Assembly: GCF_000241955.1 (NCBI RefSeq)
Contig: NC_016819.1
Coordinates: forward strand, 1-64,000
Source of the DNA: Rahnella aquatilis CIP 78.65 = ATCC 33071
GTDB taxonomy: Bacteria > Pseudomonadota > Gammaproteobacteria > Enterobacterales > Enterobacteriaceae
Direction: 5' to 3'
Length of the DNA: 64,000 nt
Position 1 is the stretch's first letter. Every line of letters begins with the position of its first letter. Below, in pieces: positions 8,095-16,979 of this stretch. The notes under the pieces are model-generated. The model had not been told where the DNA came from. It ran no database searches and saw nothing but the letters and a program-made list of their open reading frames with translations. The position numbers and the translations under genes were made by a program.

Positions 8095-8802
8095 CTAGAG
8101 GTGGGGCATAAATTCGGCCAACCGGTGTTTTTGTTTTCTCCGTTCGTCAAGATTGGAAGGGCTTAACCAAAGCTCCATGGCCTGTCTGATCCCATCCCAT
8201 TCTGAGTCAATGATAGAGTACCAGCGGACATCACGGCTATGCCCCTTTGAAACCTGCGTCTGCCTGAGAGTACCTTCATAGGTAAAGCCGAGCCTCTCTG
8301 CCGCACTGATCGCTGCCTCATGCAGGCTGTCACATTTCCATCCACAACGACGATACTGTAATGTTTCCAGCGTGTAATAGAGTAAAAGGAATATGGCTTC
8401 GGTACTACAGAAGGTCCGTTTCATCAGCGGTGACCAGTTAATCCAGCCTATTTCTACAGAACCGTTATCAGGATCCATTCGTTGTAACGCGAGAAATCCA
8501 ACCGCCTTACCCGTGGATATATTGATCACTGCATAAAACAACGGATCCTTGCTTGCGGCAAGGGAGGCGATGTAGTAATCGCACTGTTTGATAGTGACGG
8601 GGCGTTTAATATGAAAGTACGTCCAGTCACGTTCGTCATCAATACTGTGCCAGGCATCAAATAAGTCCCGGCTATGCTTAACGTCAATCGGCTCAAGATA
8701 GCAATATTTACCTCTGAGGATAATTTTTTGGGGGAGTGCACGTGGCTGCCAGTCGGGTAATTCTTTACCCAATGTCTGGCCGTAAGCATTTAATTCAGTC
8801 AT
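8095..8802 (-). CDS. GNAT-family N-acetyltransferase (RimJ/RimL type)
   Basis: The protein has 235 residues from ATG 8802, which is preceded by AAGG at a proper distance; an ATG at 8820 has no ribosome site. The N-terminal segment LRGKYCYLEPIDVKHSRDLFD and a central VGFLALQRMDPDNGSVEIGWINWSPLM are typical of the Acetyltransf_3 group. The helix SLHEAAISAAERLGFTYEGTLRQ provides the acetyl-CoA-adjacent part. Homologues acetylate small molecules or protein N-termini; the substrate here is not deducible. It stands alone next to the replication origin. Confidence 0.82.
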   Translation of the reverse strand: MTELNAYGQTLGKELPDWQPRALPQKIILRGKYCYLEPIDVKHSRDLFDAWHSIDDERDWTYFHIKRPVTIKQCDYYIASLAASKDPLFYAVINISTGKAVGFLALQRMDPDNGSVEIGWINWSPLMKRTFCSTEAIFLLLYYTLETLQYRRCGWKCDSLHEAAISAAERLGFTYEGTLRQTQVSKGHSRDVRWYSIIDSEWDGIRQAMELWLSPSNLDERRKQKHRLAEFMPHL

Positions 8803-8876
8803 TATAAACCTTGCCTGCATTGTTGAATTTATTAATATTCCGCCGGAATTTCCCGAACGTCCTTTGTTTTGTCTAG

Positions 8877-9251
8877 CTAATACTGTGGGGAACCACTGTT
8901 ACTGAACTTAAAATGAAGTCCAGTCATCATTGAGCGAACCATTCGTGGCCGGAGACAGCGCCGGTCTTCTGATTTTCGCGTCAAAGACTGCATATTGCTG
9001 ATAGCCTCGCCATTTGCTTTCATCGCCTGTTCATCCCCTGTCTGTTGAAAGAGCAGGCGATTTCGTCTGGCAATGTCCAGTAAGTGGCCAATTTTGTTGA
9101 CTACATCGGTTTTTTCCGCATTTGCTTGTATGATTTTAAACGAGTAAATACTGTAAACAGACATGCCTGAGATAAGAATAATCAATATGATAAAACCGGA
9201 GAATAGCTTTTTTCCTATTGAAAAGTTTCTGAAAGCCAGATTATTGAACAT
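8877..9251 (-). pseudogene. N-terminal fragment of a methyl-accepting chemotaxis protein
   Basis: The first about 92 residues read as the start of a chemoreceptor. They include the IGKKLFSGFIILIILISGMSV membrane helix and the periplasmic four-helix-bundle start (ANAEKTDVVNKIGHLLDIARRNRLLFQQTGDE). After about MQSLTRKSED the reading changes to unrelated residues and stops. The rest of the sensor, HAMP and signalling domains are absent. A normal receptor has more than 500 residues, so this is a truncated relic. Confidence 0.75.
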
Positions 9252-9704
9252 AATAAAAGTCCTTGGTTAACATATGAATATGTTTTTTGTATTATTTTAG
9301 TATTCCCAGGTGTTGACGCCTTGTAGCTAAAATACTTATCGGTAAAAAATTAATTTACCTTAGGGTTTAATTTTTAATTATCACGAATAAATTTCAACTA
9401 CTTGATTTACATGTATTTAAACTGGTTTGACCGTTGTTTTCCCTTATTGTAAAAATGCGGCAGATCACATATTGATAGTGATTGTATGAATAGTGAGCTA
9501 ATATTAAATGGTGTTGCAATTCCCCTTTATTATCAATGCACATTTACCCACCTATCGGATACCTCTATGTGAGGATTTTTATAAATTGTAAGGGTATCTC
9601 TATATTTATAGAGTATAAATACGAACTCAGACGTTATTTTATCTAAATAATCAACTTAATCAGGGTGATGGAAATAAAAGATCCGGTTTATTATAAACTA
9701 GACT
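9252..9704. other. AT-rich intergenic region
   Basis: I see no gene between the chemoreceptor fragment and the small-RNA candidate at 9705. The sequence is markedly AT-rich and has no obvious repeats. Confidence 0.4.
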
Positions 9705-9800
9705 ATACTTATTAAGTTCAGGAACGTCTGGACGCAGTAGTAATATTAAAGAAGTTTTTGGCGCTGGTCACCTGATGAATCAGCGCTTTTTTTTATTTTT
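9705..9800 (+). ncRNA. Candidate small RNA with strong intrinsic terminator
   Basis: A TATACT -10-like box lies at about 9709-9714. About 45 nt further on there is a clear Rho-independent terminator: GGCGCTG at 9760-9766 pairs with CAGCGCT at 9781-9787, followed by a run of eight or more T. No open reading frame lies between them. A transcript of about 80 nt would have the shape of an Hfq-type sRNA. It could equally be the terminator of a lost gene. The -35 element is weak and no family is recognised. Confidence 0.3.
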
Positions 9801-9815
9801 CTATTATCGTATTTG

Positions 9816-10249
9816 TGTCCGTCCTAAATAAAGTCGACACATTTAACTCGTATACTGAGGACAATGTAATGAACCAATATGTTAAACACACGCAACACGA
9901 TTACTCTCTAGATTGATCGTTATTGAACAGGTCGAGAAAGGTGAGATGACTTCCCGCCTGGCGCAAGACCATTATGATATTCAAGGTAGCTACACCGTAG
10001 GACGTGGATACATAAATAGAGTCAACTCGACTGATTCTCCCCCTCTCCTGTAAGAACTGACCACATTATCATAGGCTTCCGAATCTGCACAGCATGTTGG
10101 AAGGGACCGCCTGTTTAAGATGATGGTCAGAAAGTCGGTAGAAATCTACAACACCCGGCGTCCCCATCTGTCGTTAAAATACAAAACGCCCGATGAAATG
10201 CATCAGGCGTTTTAAGGCTGAAAGTGTCAACATATATCAGGACTAGTCA
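9816..10249 (+). mobile_element. Internally deleted IS3-family element
   Basis: The left end TGTCCGTCCTAAATA...GTCGACAC and the right end (read inverted) TGACTAGTCCTGATA...TTGACAC form related terminal repeats. Near the left end a frame reads IEQVEKGEMTSRLAQDHYDI, the N-terminus of an IS3-type OrfA. Near the right end a frame reads VRKSVEIYNTRRPHLSLKYK then TPDEMHQAF and stop, the C-terminus of OrfB. About 1 kb between them is gone, leaving a roughly 434-bp, non-autonomous remnant. It ends a few bases from the cscR stop codon. Confidence 0.75.
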
Positions 10250-10254
10250 GATAT

Positions 10255-11262
10255 TCATTTTACTGTATTCATTGACTGACGGAGCAGTAACGGGCTGTCA
10301 ACTTTGATTATATCGCGATGGGATTTACCTTCGATAATGTGAAGCGCGCTGAGCCTGCCAATTTCATAATGGGGTAATTGTACCGTTGACAACGACGGCA
10401 GGAACAAATCACCGATCCCCACCATATTATCGTAACCTATAATTGCCACATCTTCGGGGATCCTCAGACCTTGCGCCAGGAGCGTCTGGTACACCATAAA
10501 CGCGATGCGATCGTTACCGCAAATCACCGAATCGAACAAGGGCTTTTGCTGATAAATATGTGCCTGCACAACCGCCGGAATATCCCGATAATGTTCATCG
10601 CCATATTCCATGTAATAGTGGTCGAGTGTCTCAGGAGCCAGCCCCGCCTCCATACATGCTTGTTCCAGACCTTTGCGGCGTCTGACAGTAGCAAGATGTG
10701 TTGCAGGCAAATGTAAGCAGAGCGGACGACGATAGCCTGCAGACAAAAGTGCACGTACCGCTGCATATTGTCCATGTTCGTCATCCGGAATATAACTCGC
10801 TACCTGCTGATGCAGACTTTCGCAATTGGCGAGCACACAGGGAAGGTTTAACAACTTCTCGGGTAGCGGCACCTGTCGCAATCCCATTGTTGTATAGATA
10901 ATGCCATCCGGTCGGTGTGAGAGAAGCAAATCAACGATATTTTCCGGGCTGTCATCCGAAAACATGTTAACCACAAAGCTGTTCCAGCCATGCGCACGCG
11001 CGGTTTCTTCGATGGAGAGTGTGATTTCCACTGAAAAGGGGGTGGTGACAGTATCAAGTGCCAGCACACCGATGGTTTTTGCAATCGCGTGAGCGCCGCG
11101 TATTTTTTTGGCCGATAAATCGGGCACGTAATTCGTTGCATCGATAGCAGACTGTACGCGTGACAAGGTCTCCGGCTTTAGACGTTCCGGCGAGTTTAGT
11201 GCTCTGGAAACCGTCATCAACGACACGTTTGCCAGTTTTGCCACATCTTTCAGGGACGCCAT
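10255..11262 (-). CDS. cscR: LacI-family sucrose operon repressor
   Basis: The protein has 335 residues. The LacI HTH is at about 4-25 (LKDVAKLANVSLMTVSRALN) with the hinge helix after NYVPDLSAKK. A periplasmic-binding-like effector domain follows (GVLALDTVTTPFSVEI, RPDGIIYTTMGLR, CGNDRIAFMVYQ). The order and wording match CscR of the E. coli csc locus, which represses sucrose permease and hydrolase genes until sugar is available. It is divergent from cscB, with two LacI-type operator palindromes between them. The stop codon nearly touches the remnant IS, but the C-terminus looks complete. Confidence 0.88.
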   Translation of the reverse strand: MASLKDVAKLANVSLMTVSRALNSPERLKPETLSRVQSAIDATNYVPDLSAKKIRGAHAIAKTIGVLALDTVTTPFSVEITLSIEETARAHGWNSFVVNMFSDDSPENIVDLLLSHRPDGIIYTTMGLRQVPLPEKLLNLPCVLANCESLHQQVASYIPDDEHGQYAAVRALLSAGYRRPLCLHLPATHLATVRRRKGLEQACMEAGLAPETLDHYYMEYGDEHYRDIPAVVQAHIYQQKPLFDSVICGNDRIAFMVYQTLLAQGLRIPEDVAIIGYDNMVGIGDLFLPSLSTVQLPHYEIGRLSALHIIEGKSHRDIIKVDSPLLLRQSMNTVK

Positions 11263-11400
11263 TCTTTTTGCTCCTGCCTGCTCATTACGCCACAGGTTAT
11301 AAAACTAACTTGCTGATGTAAAAGGATCATACGTGATTTTGGTGTCCGGGTGTGGGTTGCAGTGAATAAGAAAAGTTGATCATGATCTCATACTGCTTAT

Positions 11401-11476
11401 GTTAACGTTAACTTTTGTGATTAACATCTAGAATTACAGCAAAACGGCATGCGCCTTATTTTATGTTAACGTTATC
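11401..11476. promoter_or_regulatory. LacI-family operators between cscR and cscB
   Basis: Two near-identical palindromes are present: GTTAACGTTAAC at 11401-11412 and GTTAACGTTATC at 11465-11476. Their starts are 64 bp apart, about six helical turns. They lie between divergent cscR and cscB starts and fit the AACGTT core of LacI/GalR operators. Repression by CscR, possibly through looping, is inferred. Confidence 0.7.
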
Positions 11477-11506
11477 ATTTGCGCTCCACCTCAGCATGAG
11501 ATTGCC

Positions 11507-12748
11507 ATGATGAAAACCCGTCATTCTCAAAGTTATCTGATACTCAGCGCTTTATTGTTCTTTTTCTTTGTAACCTGGTCCTCTACAGGCTCACTGCTCT
11601 CGATTTGGCTACATCAGGAAGTCGGTCTGAAAGCAGGGGATACCGGGATAATTTTTTCAGTGGTGTCTTTTTCCACTCTGTTTGTGCAAATTTGTTATGG
11701 TTTTATTCAGGATAAGCTGGGGCTGCGTAAGAATTTGCTCTGGTTTATCACGGCATTATTAATTTTTTCCGGTCCGGCCTATCTGCTTTTTGGCCATCTA
11801 CTGAAAATTAACGTCTTTCTGGGCAGTTTTTTTGGCGGCATCTATATCGGTCTGACGTTCAATGGCGGTATTGGTGTCCTTGAGTCTTACACCGAGCGTG
11901 TCGCCCGTCAGAGCCAGTTTGAATTCGGAAAAGCAAGGATGTGGGGGTCGCTGGGTTGGGCTGTGGCAACCTTTTTCGCCGGGTTATTGTTTAATATTAA
12001 CCCGAAATTAAATTTCGCGGTTGCCAGCTGTTCTGGTCTGGTCTTCTTCATACTTTTGATGCGTTTACGCGTCTCTTCTGCGCCCCATGCCATGCAGGAA
12101 GCCGTGGCGGGGGGGAAAGTCACGCTTGAGGATGCATTACGCCTGCTGACCCTGCCGCGTTTCTGGGCGCTGGTATTCTTTGTGGTCGGCACCTGTATTT
12201 ACGGCGTCTACGATCAACAGTTCCCGGTCTATTTTTCCTCACAGTTCCCGACGCAACATGAAGGGAATGCGATGTACGGCTATCTTAATTCGTTTCAGGT
12301 ATTCCTGGAGGCCGCAGGCATGTTCTGTGCACCATGGCTGGTCAATCGTCTAGGTGCTAAAAATGGTCTGATTTTCGCCGGCATGGTGATGGCGATGCGC
12401 ATGGTCGCCTCCGGATTAGTGGAAGGCCCTCTGCTTATCTCTATCACCAAGCTGCTGCATGCGGTTGAACTCCCGATACTGCTTATCTCTATCTTCAAAT
12501 ACAACAGCCTTAACTTCGATAAACGACTCTCATCCACGCTCTATCTGGTGGGTTTTGCCTGTACGGGATCCGTAATTGCCACCGTATTGTCACCCCTCGC
12601 TGGCTACAGCTACGAAAAATATGGATTTGCTCAGTCCTATCTGTTCATGGGGTTAATGGTGTTCTGCATCACCTTTATTTCTATTTTCCTGTTGCGTTCC
12701 GGTAAACCCTCAATGGATCCGCAGATACCACAACTTTCTACTATCTGA
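11507..12748 (+). CDS. cscB: MFS oligosaccharide:H+ symporter, sucrose permease
   Basis: The protein has 413 residues with 12 predicted membrane helices. It belongs to the LacY/RafB/CscB oligosaccharide symporter family. Motifs are WSSTGSLLSIWLHQEVGL after helix 1, GFIQDKLGLRKNLLWF (loop 2-3 signature), FEFGKARMWGSLGWAVATFF after helix 4, and GVYDQQFPVYF in helix 7. It imports sucrose or related oligosaccharides with protons across the inner membrane. It starts at ATG 11507 (a second ATG follows at once) and is followed immediately by the hydrolase gene. Raffinose or short fructo-oligosaccharides are alternative substrates. Confidence 0.85.
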   Translation: MMKTRHSQSYLILSALLFFFFVTWSSTGSLLSIWLHQEVGLKAGDTGIIFSVVSFSTLFVQICYGFIQDKLGLRKNLLWFITALLIFSGPAYLLFGHLLKINVFLGSFFGGIYIGLTFNGGIGVLESYTERVARQSQFEFGKARMWGSLGWAVATFFAGLLFNINPKLNFAVASCSGLVFFILLMRLRVSSAPHAMQEAVAGGKVTLEDALRLLTLPRFWALVFFVVGTCIYGVYDQQFPVYFSSQFPTQHEGNAMYGYLNSFQVFLEAAGMFCAPWLVNRLGAKNGLIFAGMVMAMRMVASGLVEGPLLISITKLLHAVELPILLISIFKYNSLNFDKRLSSTLYLVGFACTGSVIATVLSPLAGYSYEKYGFAQSYLFMGLMVFCITFISIFLLRSGKPSMDPQIPQLSTI

Positions 12749-12766
12749 ATGAAAAGAGAGAAAACG

Positions 12767-14200
12767 ATGACCTATACAATTGCTAACGCTGAACAGGAAC
12801 TTCAGGCTAAGCGCGAGATGCTAAACCTGCGCTGGTACCCGCGTTATCACCTTGCCGCAAGGGCTGGCTGGGTTAACGATCCTAATGGCCTGATCTGGTT
12901 TGATGGCTGGTATCATGCATTTTATCAGCATCATCCTTATTCTCCTCAGTGGGGGGCGATGCACTGGGGGCACGCGCGGAGTAAAGATTTGCTTCACTGG
13001 GAGCACTTACCCGTTGCCCTGGCCCCGGAAGGACCAGAAGACAAAGACGGGTGTTTTTCGGGTTCGGCGGTGGTGGATGGCGATACCCTGGCGCTGATTT
13101 ACACCGGACATAAATTTCACGGCGACGCCGGTAATGATGAGAACCTTTATCAGGTGCAGTGTCTGGCAACCAGTCGCGATGGTGTTCACTTTAAACGTGA
13201 GGGGATCATTATCGATACCCCGGCGGACTTGCATCATTTCCGCGACCCTAAGGTCTGGCGCGAAGGGGATAGCTGGTACATGGTCGTCGGTGCGCGCGTT
13301 GGCGATACCGGGCAAATACGATTGTATCGTTCAGCCGATTTGCGTCAGTGGCAGGATGAAGGGATCCTGGATGAGGCGCAAGCCGGTATGGGCTTTATGT
13401 GGGAGTGCCCTGATTTCTTTACCCTCAATGGCAAACGCGTCCTGATGTTTTCTCCACAGGGTATAGCCGCGCAGGGTTTTGAGAACCGCAATCTGTTCCA
13501 GAGCGGTTATCTGGTGGGCGACTGGCAGCCCGGAGAGCCGTTTGTCCGCGCAGGGGAATTTGCCGAAATGGATCACGGACACGACTTTTATGCCCCGCAG
13601 AGTTTCCTGACGCCGGATGGCCGCCGCATCGTGATTGGCTGGCTGAATATGTGGGAGTCGCCGATGCCGGAGCAACAGGACGGCTGGTCCGGGATGTTGT
13701 CTCTTCCGCGTGAGCTGACTCTTACTGAGGACAATCGTCTGCAAATGCGCCCCGCAAAAGAGGTGGAAGCCCTGCGTCAGGCCTGGTTCCCGTGGCCTGT
13801 CAGTACCTTGAAAAACCAGCAGACATTAATGGCGGACAAAGGGGAAGCCATGGAGGTCGTGCTTCACTGGGATTGCGCAAACAGTGATGCGGAACAGTAT
13901 GGTCTTAGCCTGGGGCAAGGTCTGCGTGTTTATGTTGATACGCAGATGCAGCGTCTGGTGCTTGAGCGCCGCTATCCGCAGTACGGATTATGTGGCACAC
14001 GCAGTGTACCGTTGGTGCCCGGCGTTCCTCTGGTTTTACGTATGTTTATTGACAGCTCTTCGGTCGAGGTATTCGTTAATGACGGCGAGGCATGCCTCAG
14101 TAGCCGAATATACCCTGATGCCGATCGTCGCGAATTAAGCTTATTTGCCTGGCATGGAACAGCGACATTATCAGATGCCGGAGCCTGGCAGCTGGAATAA
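12767..14200 (+). CDS. cscA: GH32 sucrose hydrolase (invertase)
   Basis: The protein has 477 residues from ATG 12767, preceded by AGAGAG; this is exactly the length of E. coli CscA, so the ATG at 12749 is not used here. The GH32 catalytic triad is complete. The nucleophile Asp38 is in WVNDPNG (35-41), the stabiliser Asp160 in FRDPK (158-162) and the acid/base Glu213 in WECPD (212-216). A C-terminal beta-sandwich follows. There is no signal peptide, so it cleaves imported sucrose in the cytoplasm to glucose and fructose. It is in one transcription unit with cscB. Confidence 0.9.
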   Translation: MTYTIANAEQELQAKREMLNLRWYPRYHLAARAGWVNDPNGLIWFDGWYHAFYQHHPYSPQWGAMHWGHARSKDLLHWEHLPVALAPEGPEDKDGCFSGSAVVDGDTLALIYTGHKFHGDAGNDENLYQVQCLATSRDGVHFKREGIIIDTPADLHHFRDPKVWREGDSWYMVVGARVGDTGQIRLYRSADLRQWQDEGILDEAQAGMGFMWECPDFFTLNGKRVLMFSPQGIAAQGFENRNLFQSGYLVGDWQPGEPFVRAGEFAEMDHGHDFYAPQSFLTPDGRRIVIGWLNMWESPMPEQQDGWSGMLSLPRELTLTEDNRLQMRPAKEVEALRQAWFPWPVSTLKNQQTLMADKGEAMEVVLHWDCANSDAEQYGLSLGQGLRVYVDTQMQRLVLERRYPQYGLCGTRSVPLVPGVPLVLRMFIDSSSVEVFVNDGEACLSSRIYPDADRRELSLFAWHGTATLSDAGAWQLE

Positions 14201-14218
14201 GCCCTATCCAGTATCGCA

Positions 14219-14250
14219 AATAACCCGTCTTTGATGATGGGCGGGTTATT
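14219..14250 (+). terminator. Hairpin between cscA and the porin gene
   Basis: AATAACCCG at 14219-14227 pairs with CGGGTTATT at 14242-14250. There is no long T run after it, so it may attenuate or protect the mRNA end rather than stop all transcription before the porin gene. Confidence 0.5.
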
Positions 14251-14322
14251 ACTGCGTTTATCTTCGGGCTGTATTTATACAAAAATGACACATTAATATA
14301 AATAATAAGAAGGTCTTTTCCG

Positions 14323-15675
14323 ATGAATAAAATCTGGGTCGGATGTATTTTGACGTCTGTATGTACCTCGGTAGCCCATGCACAGGGTACGCTTTCCCTC
14401 GAACAACGGCTTGAACAAATGGAGCAGCGGCTGAAAGTCACGGAGCAGCGCGCGGCGGGTGCGGAGGCAGAAATCCGCGCCCTCAGGCAGGAAAAACAAT
14501 TGCCCCCCGTGGTAAACAATACGCCCGCGGCTCCTGCGGCTCCCGCGCTTCAGCTCACCGGGAATGGTAATATTAAATTTTATGGAGATGTTGAATTTAA
14601 TATGGATGGTGCCAGCCGCACGGGCAGCCTGACGTCGATAAAAACCAGCACAAATAAAAACTGGGCGCCGGGAAATAAAGAGCGCTGGGATATGAATGGC
14701 CGTATTCTCCTGGGGTTTGATGGTCTGCGAAATGGGGTTAATGGAAAATATGCCGGATTCAGCGTTCAGCCATTGGCTGATATAAAAGGAAAAATGAACC
14801 TCGATGATGCGGCATTTTTCTTTGGTCAGCAGGATGACTGGAAAATTAAAATAGGTCGCTTCGAGGCCTGGGATATGTTCCCGCTGAATCAGGATACGTT
14901 CATTGAATATTCCGGTAATACCGCTAACGATCTCTACAGTGACGGTTACGGTTATATCTATATGATGAAAGAGGGTCGCGGGCGCAGCAGCAGCGGTGGC
15001 AACTTCCTGCTCAGTAAGACACTCGATAACTGGTATTTTGAACTCAACACGCTTATAGAAGATGGCAGTTCGCTATTTGTCGACAATAACTATCATGGCA
15101 ATGCGTTAGATAACCGTAAAAATGTGGTTTATGCCCGCCCGGTTATGGCCTGGCAATCCGGCGAGTGGTCAGTCGCCGCCGCGGTCGAAAGCAACCTGGT
15201 GAATAATGCCTATGGATATCAGAATACGCAGGGTGTTTGGGTTGACCAGTCGAACCGGACCGGTTACGGCATGACGATGAGCTGGAACACGCTTAAAACT
15301 GATGCAGAAAACGGTGCGGTCGTTAACCTGAGCACGGCTTATCTCGACGCTGCTGACGAAAAAGATTTCAGCGCAGGCATCAATGCCTTATGGCATCGCG
15401 TGGAAGTGGGTTACATCTACGCGCACAACAATATCGACAAGTTCAATATGGCCGGGGTGGCCGGTGACTGCGACAACGACTGTGCGATTCTGGCGCCGGG
15501 TAAGTATGATATTCATACCCTTCATACTTCATGGCACCTGCCTGATATCATGGATATGCCTAACTTCAATATTTACCTGGGGGCATATGCTTCCTGGCTT
15601 GAAACACCGTCGGTTAAAACGGGTAATACGGATGACCGTTATGGCGCACGCGTGCGTTTTAAATATCTTTTCTAA
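14323..15675 (+). CDS. Outer-membrane sugar porin (RafY/ScrY-like)
   Basis: The protein has 450 residues. A signal peptide is cleaved after AHA at about 20. A periplasmic coiled coil follows (about 24-60, SLEQRLEQMEQRLKVTEQRA), then a proline/alanine linker and a beta-barrel ending in the outer-membrane signature FKYLF. The N-terminal coiled coil plus sugar porin barrel is the architecture of glycoporins RafY and ScrY, which let sucrose and raffinose cross the outer membrane. Its position behind cscBA supports that role. The hairpin upstream suggests expression is partly separate. Confidence 0.82.
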   Translation: MNKIWVGCILTSVCTSVAHAQGTLSLEQRLEQMEQRLKVTEQRAAGAEAEIRALRQEKQLPPVVNNTPAAPAAPALQLTGNGNIKFYGDVEFNMDGASRTGSLTSIKTSTNKNWAPGNKERWDMNGRILLGFDGLRNGVNGKYAGFSVQPLADIKGKMNLDDAAFFFGQQDDWKIKIGRFEAWDMFPLNQDTFIEYSGNTANDLYSDGYGYIYMMKEGRGRSSSGGNFLLSKTLDNWYFELNTLIEDGSSLFVDNNYHGNALDNRKNVVYARPVMAWQSGEWSVAAAVESNLVNNAYGYQNTQGVWVDQSNRTGYGMTMSWNTLKTDAENGAVVNLSTAYLDAADEKDFSAGINALWHRVEVGYIYAHNNIDKFNMAGVAGDCDNDCAILAPGKYDIHTLHTSWHLPDIMDMPNFNIYLGAYASWLETPSVKTGNTDDRYGARVRFKYLF

Positions 15676-15742
15676 ACACCGGTTACCGTAAAAACCTGGC
15701 GCAGGCCATTGGCGTGAGCGCATCAATAAAGGATATCGCAAT

Positions 15743-16300
15743 ATGACATTGAGTATAGAAAAACAAAAAATGATCGCCGGTGAGCTTTATGAGAGCGGTG
15801 ATGCGCTGCTGATCAGTGAGCGCAGGCGCGCGCGCCAGCTTTTACATGGTTACAACCATTCATCGCCAGATGATGAAGAACTGCGCAAGCAGTGGCTTAG
15901 CGAGTTGTTAGGGAGCCATCAGGGTGCGTATATCGAGCCGACTTTCCGCTGTGATTATGGTTATAACATTCATGTGGGCAAAAATTTCTACGCCAATTTT
16001 GATTGTGTGATCCTTGACGTATGCGAGGTGCGTATTGGTGATAACTGTATGCTGGCACCTGGAGTGCACATCTATACCGCCACCCATCCGCTTGACGCTC
16101 AGATGCGCATAAGCGGGAAAGAGTTCGGCAAACCGGTGACCATTGGTAATAACGTGTGGATCGGGGGGCGTGCGGTGATCAACCCAGGTGTCACCCTGGG
16201 AGATAATGTGGTGGTGGCTTCCGGTGCGGTTGTGACAAAAGATGTGCCGTTTAATTGCGTCGTGGGGGGGAATCCGGCCCGTATCATTAAGCGGCTTTAG
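15743..16300 (+). CDS. Sugar O-acetyltransferase (Maa/LacA family)
   Basis: The protein has 185 residues, the usual length for maltose/galactoside acetyltransferases. An N-terminal Maa domain ([20 protein letters not shown]) precedes a left-handed beta-helix of hexapeptide repeats. The active-site segment [20 protein letters not shown] contains the catalytic histidine, and the C-terminus reads [13 protein letters not shown]. Such enzymes use acetyl-CoA to acetylate surplus sugars, possibly to detoxify non-metabolisable analogues. As the last gene of the sucrose locus it may do the same here. Confidence 0.88.
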   Translation: MTLSIEKQKMIAGELYESGDALLISERRRARQLLHGYNHSSPDDEELRKQWLSELLGSHQGAYIEPTFRCDYGYNIHVGKNFYANFDCVILDVCEVRIGDNCMLAPGVHIYTATHPLDAQMRISGKEFGKPVTIGNNVWIGGRAVINPGVTLGDNVVVASGAVVTKDVPFNCVVGGNPARIIKRL

Positions 16301-16341
16301 ACACCGGTACCGCAGTCGTTGGAAAAGGGGGGATAAATAAT

Positions 16342-16665
16342 TTAGCCGTTTTGGCGTGTTACACCACGGTCAAAATTTCCGCGATAGATCACGGCCTGCG
16401 GGTTGGGGTGCCAGTCAAGGGATGCATGCTTATTTCCCCGTAATTTCTGCCAGCCATCGATATAGGGCTGAGCGCCTTGTGTCACTTTGGTATGCATCCG
16501 TTCAAAATCCTTCCGGGTATGCAGAAGCCCCGGATGAATGAATGGCGGAACTGCTTCTGCCCGGGCGCTGGTGATGGGTGCAATAATCAATACCCCGGTT
16601 AACATCAGGCATGAAAAATAAGGGAGATGCCTGTCTCGTACTGTATAATTTTTATAAGGCGCCAT
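16342..16665 (-). pseudogene. N-terminal fragment of a secreted alginate-lyase-family protein
   Basis: The product has 107 residues: a signal peptide (about 1-37, ending ARA), then FIHPGLLHTRKDFERMHTKV and YIDGWQKLRGNKHASLDW. This is the start pattern of alginate lyase/heparinase-like polysaccharide lyases. The frame ends at 16342 after RQNG, whereas family members continue for about 250 residues or more. The catalytic centre is therefore missing. Downstream sequence does not continue the family in another frame that I can see. Confidence 0.6.
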
Positions 16666-16979
16666 TGTAAATCATTCCTTTATATTTTAATTAATGTATG
16701 GACTTGTATTTAATTATCCGATGAGATTTAGTGGTTGATTTTTATTTCTTTGCAAAGATATCTGTAGCGGGAAGAGGCGTCACTGATTTTATTGTAAATA
16801 AATATCATCAAAACAGGCTTTAATATAATTTTTTTCACCGATAAGTTAGGTGTCTAATATGTAGTATGCTTCATATGTTTTTGTGTTGTGTTAACGATAC
16901 ATTGTGTTTTCCTTGACGAAATATTGATGTTCCTGAGTGAGTATTTCATGGCATGTATATTCATCCGGGGAACAATCAC
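16666..16979. other. AT-rich intergenic region
   Basis: I see no gene. The stretch separates the lyase fragment from the ATP-grasp gene and probably contains promoters for both, but no clear box stands out. Confidence 0.3.
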
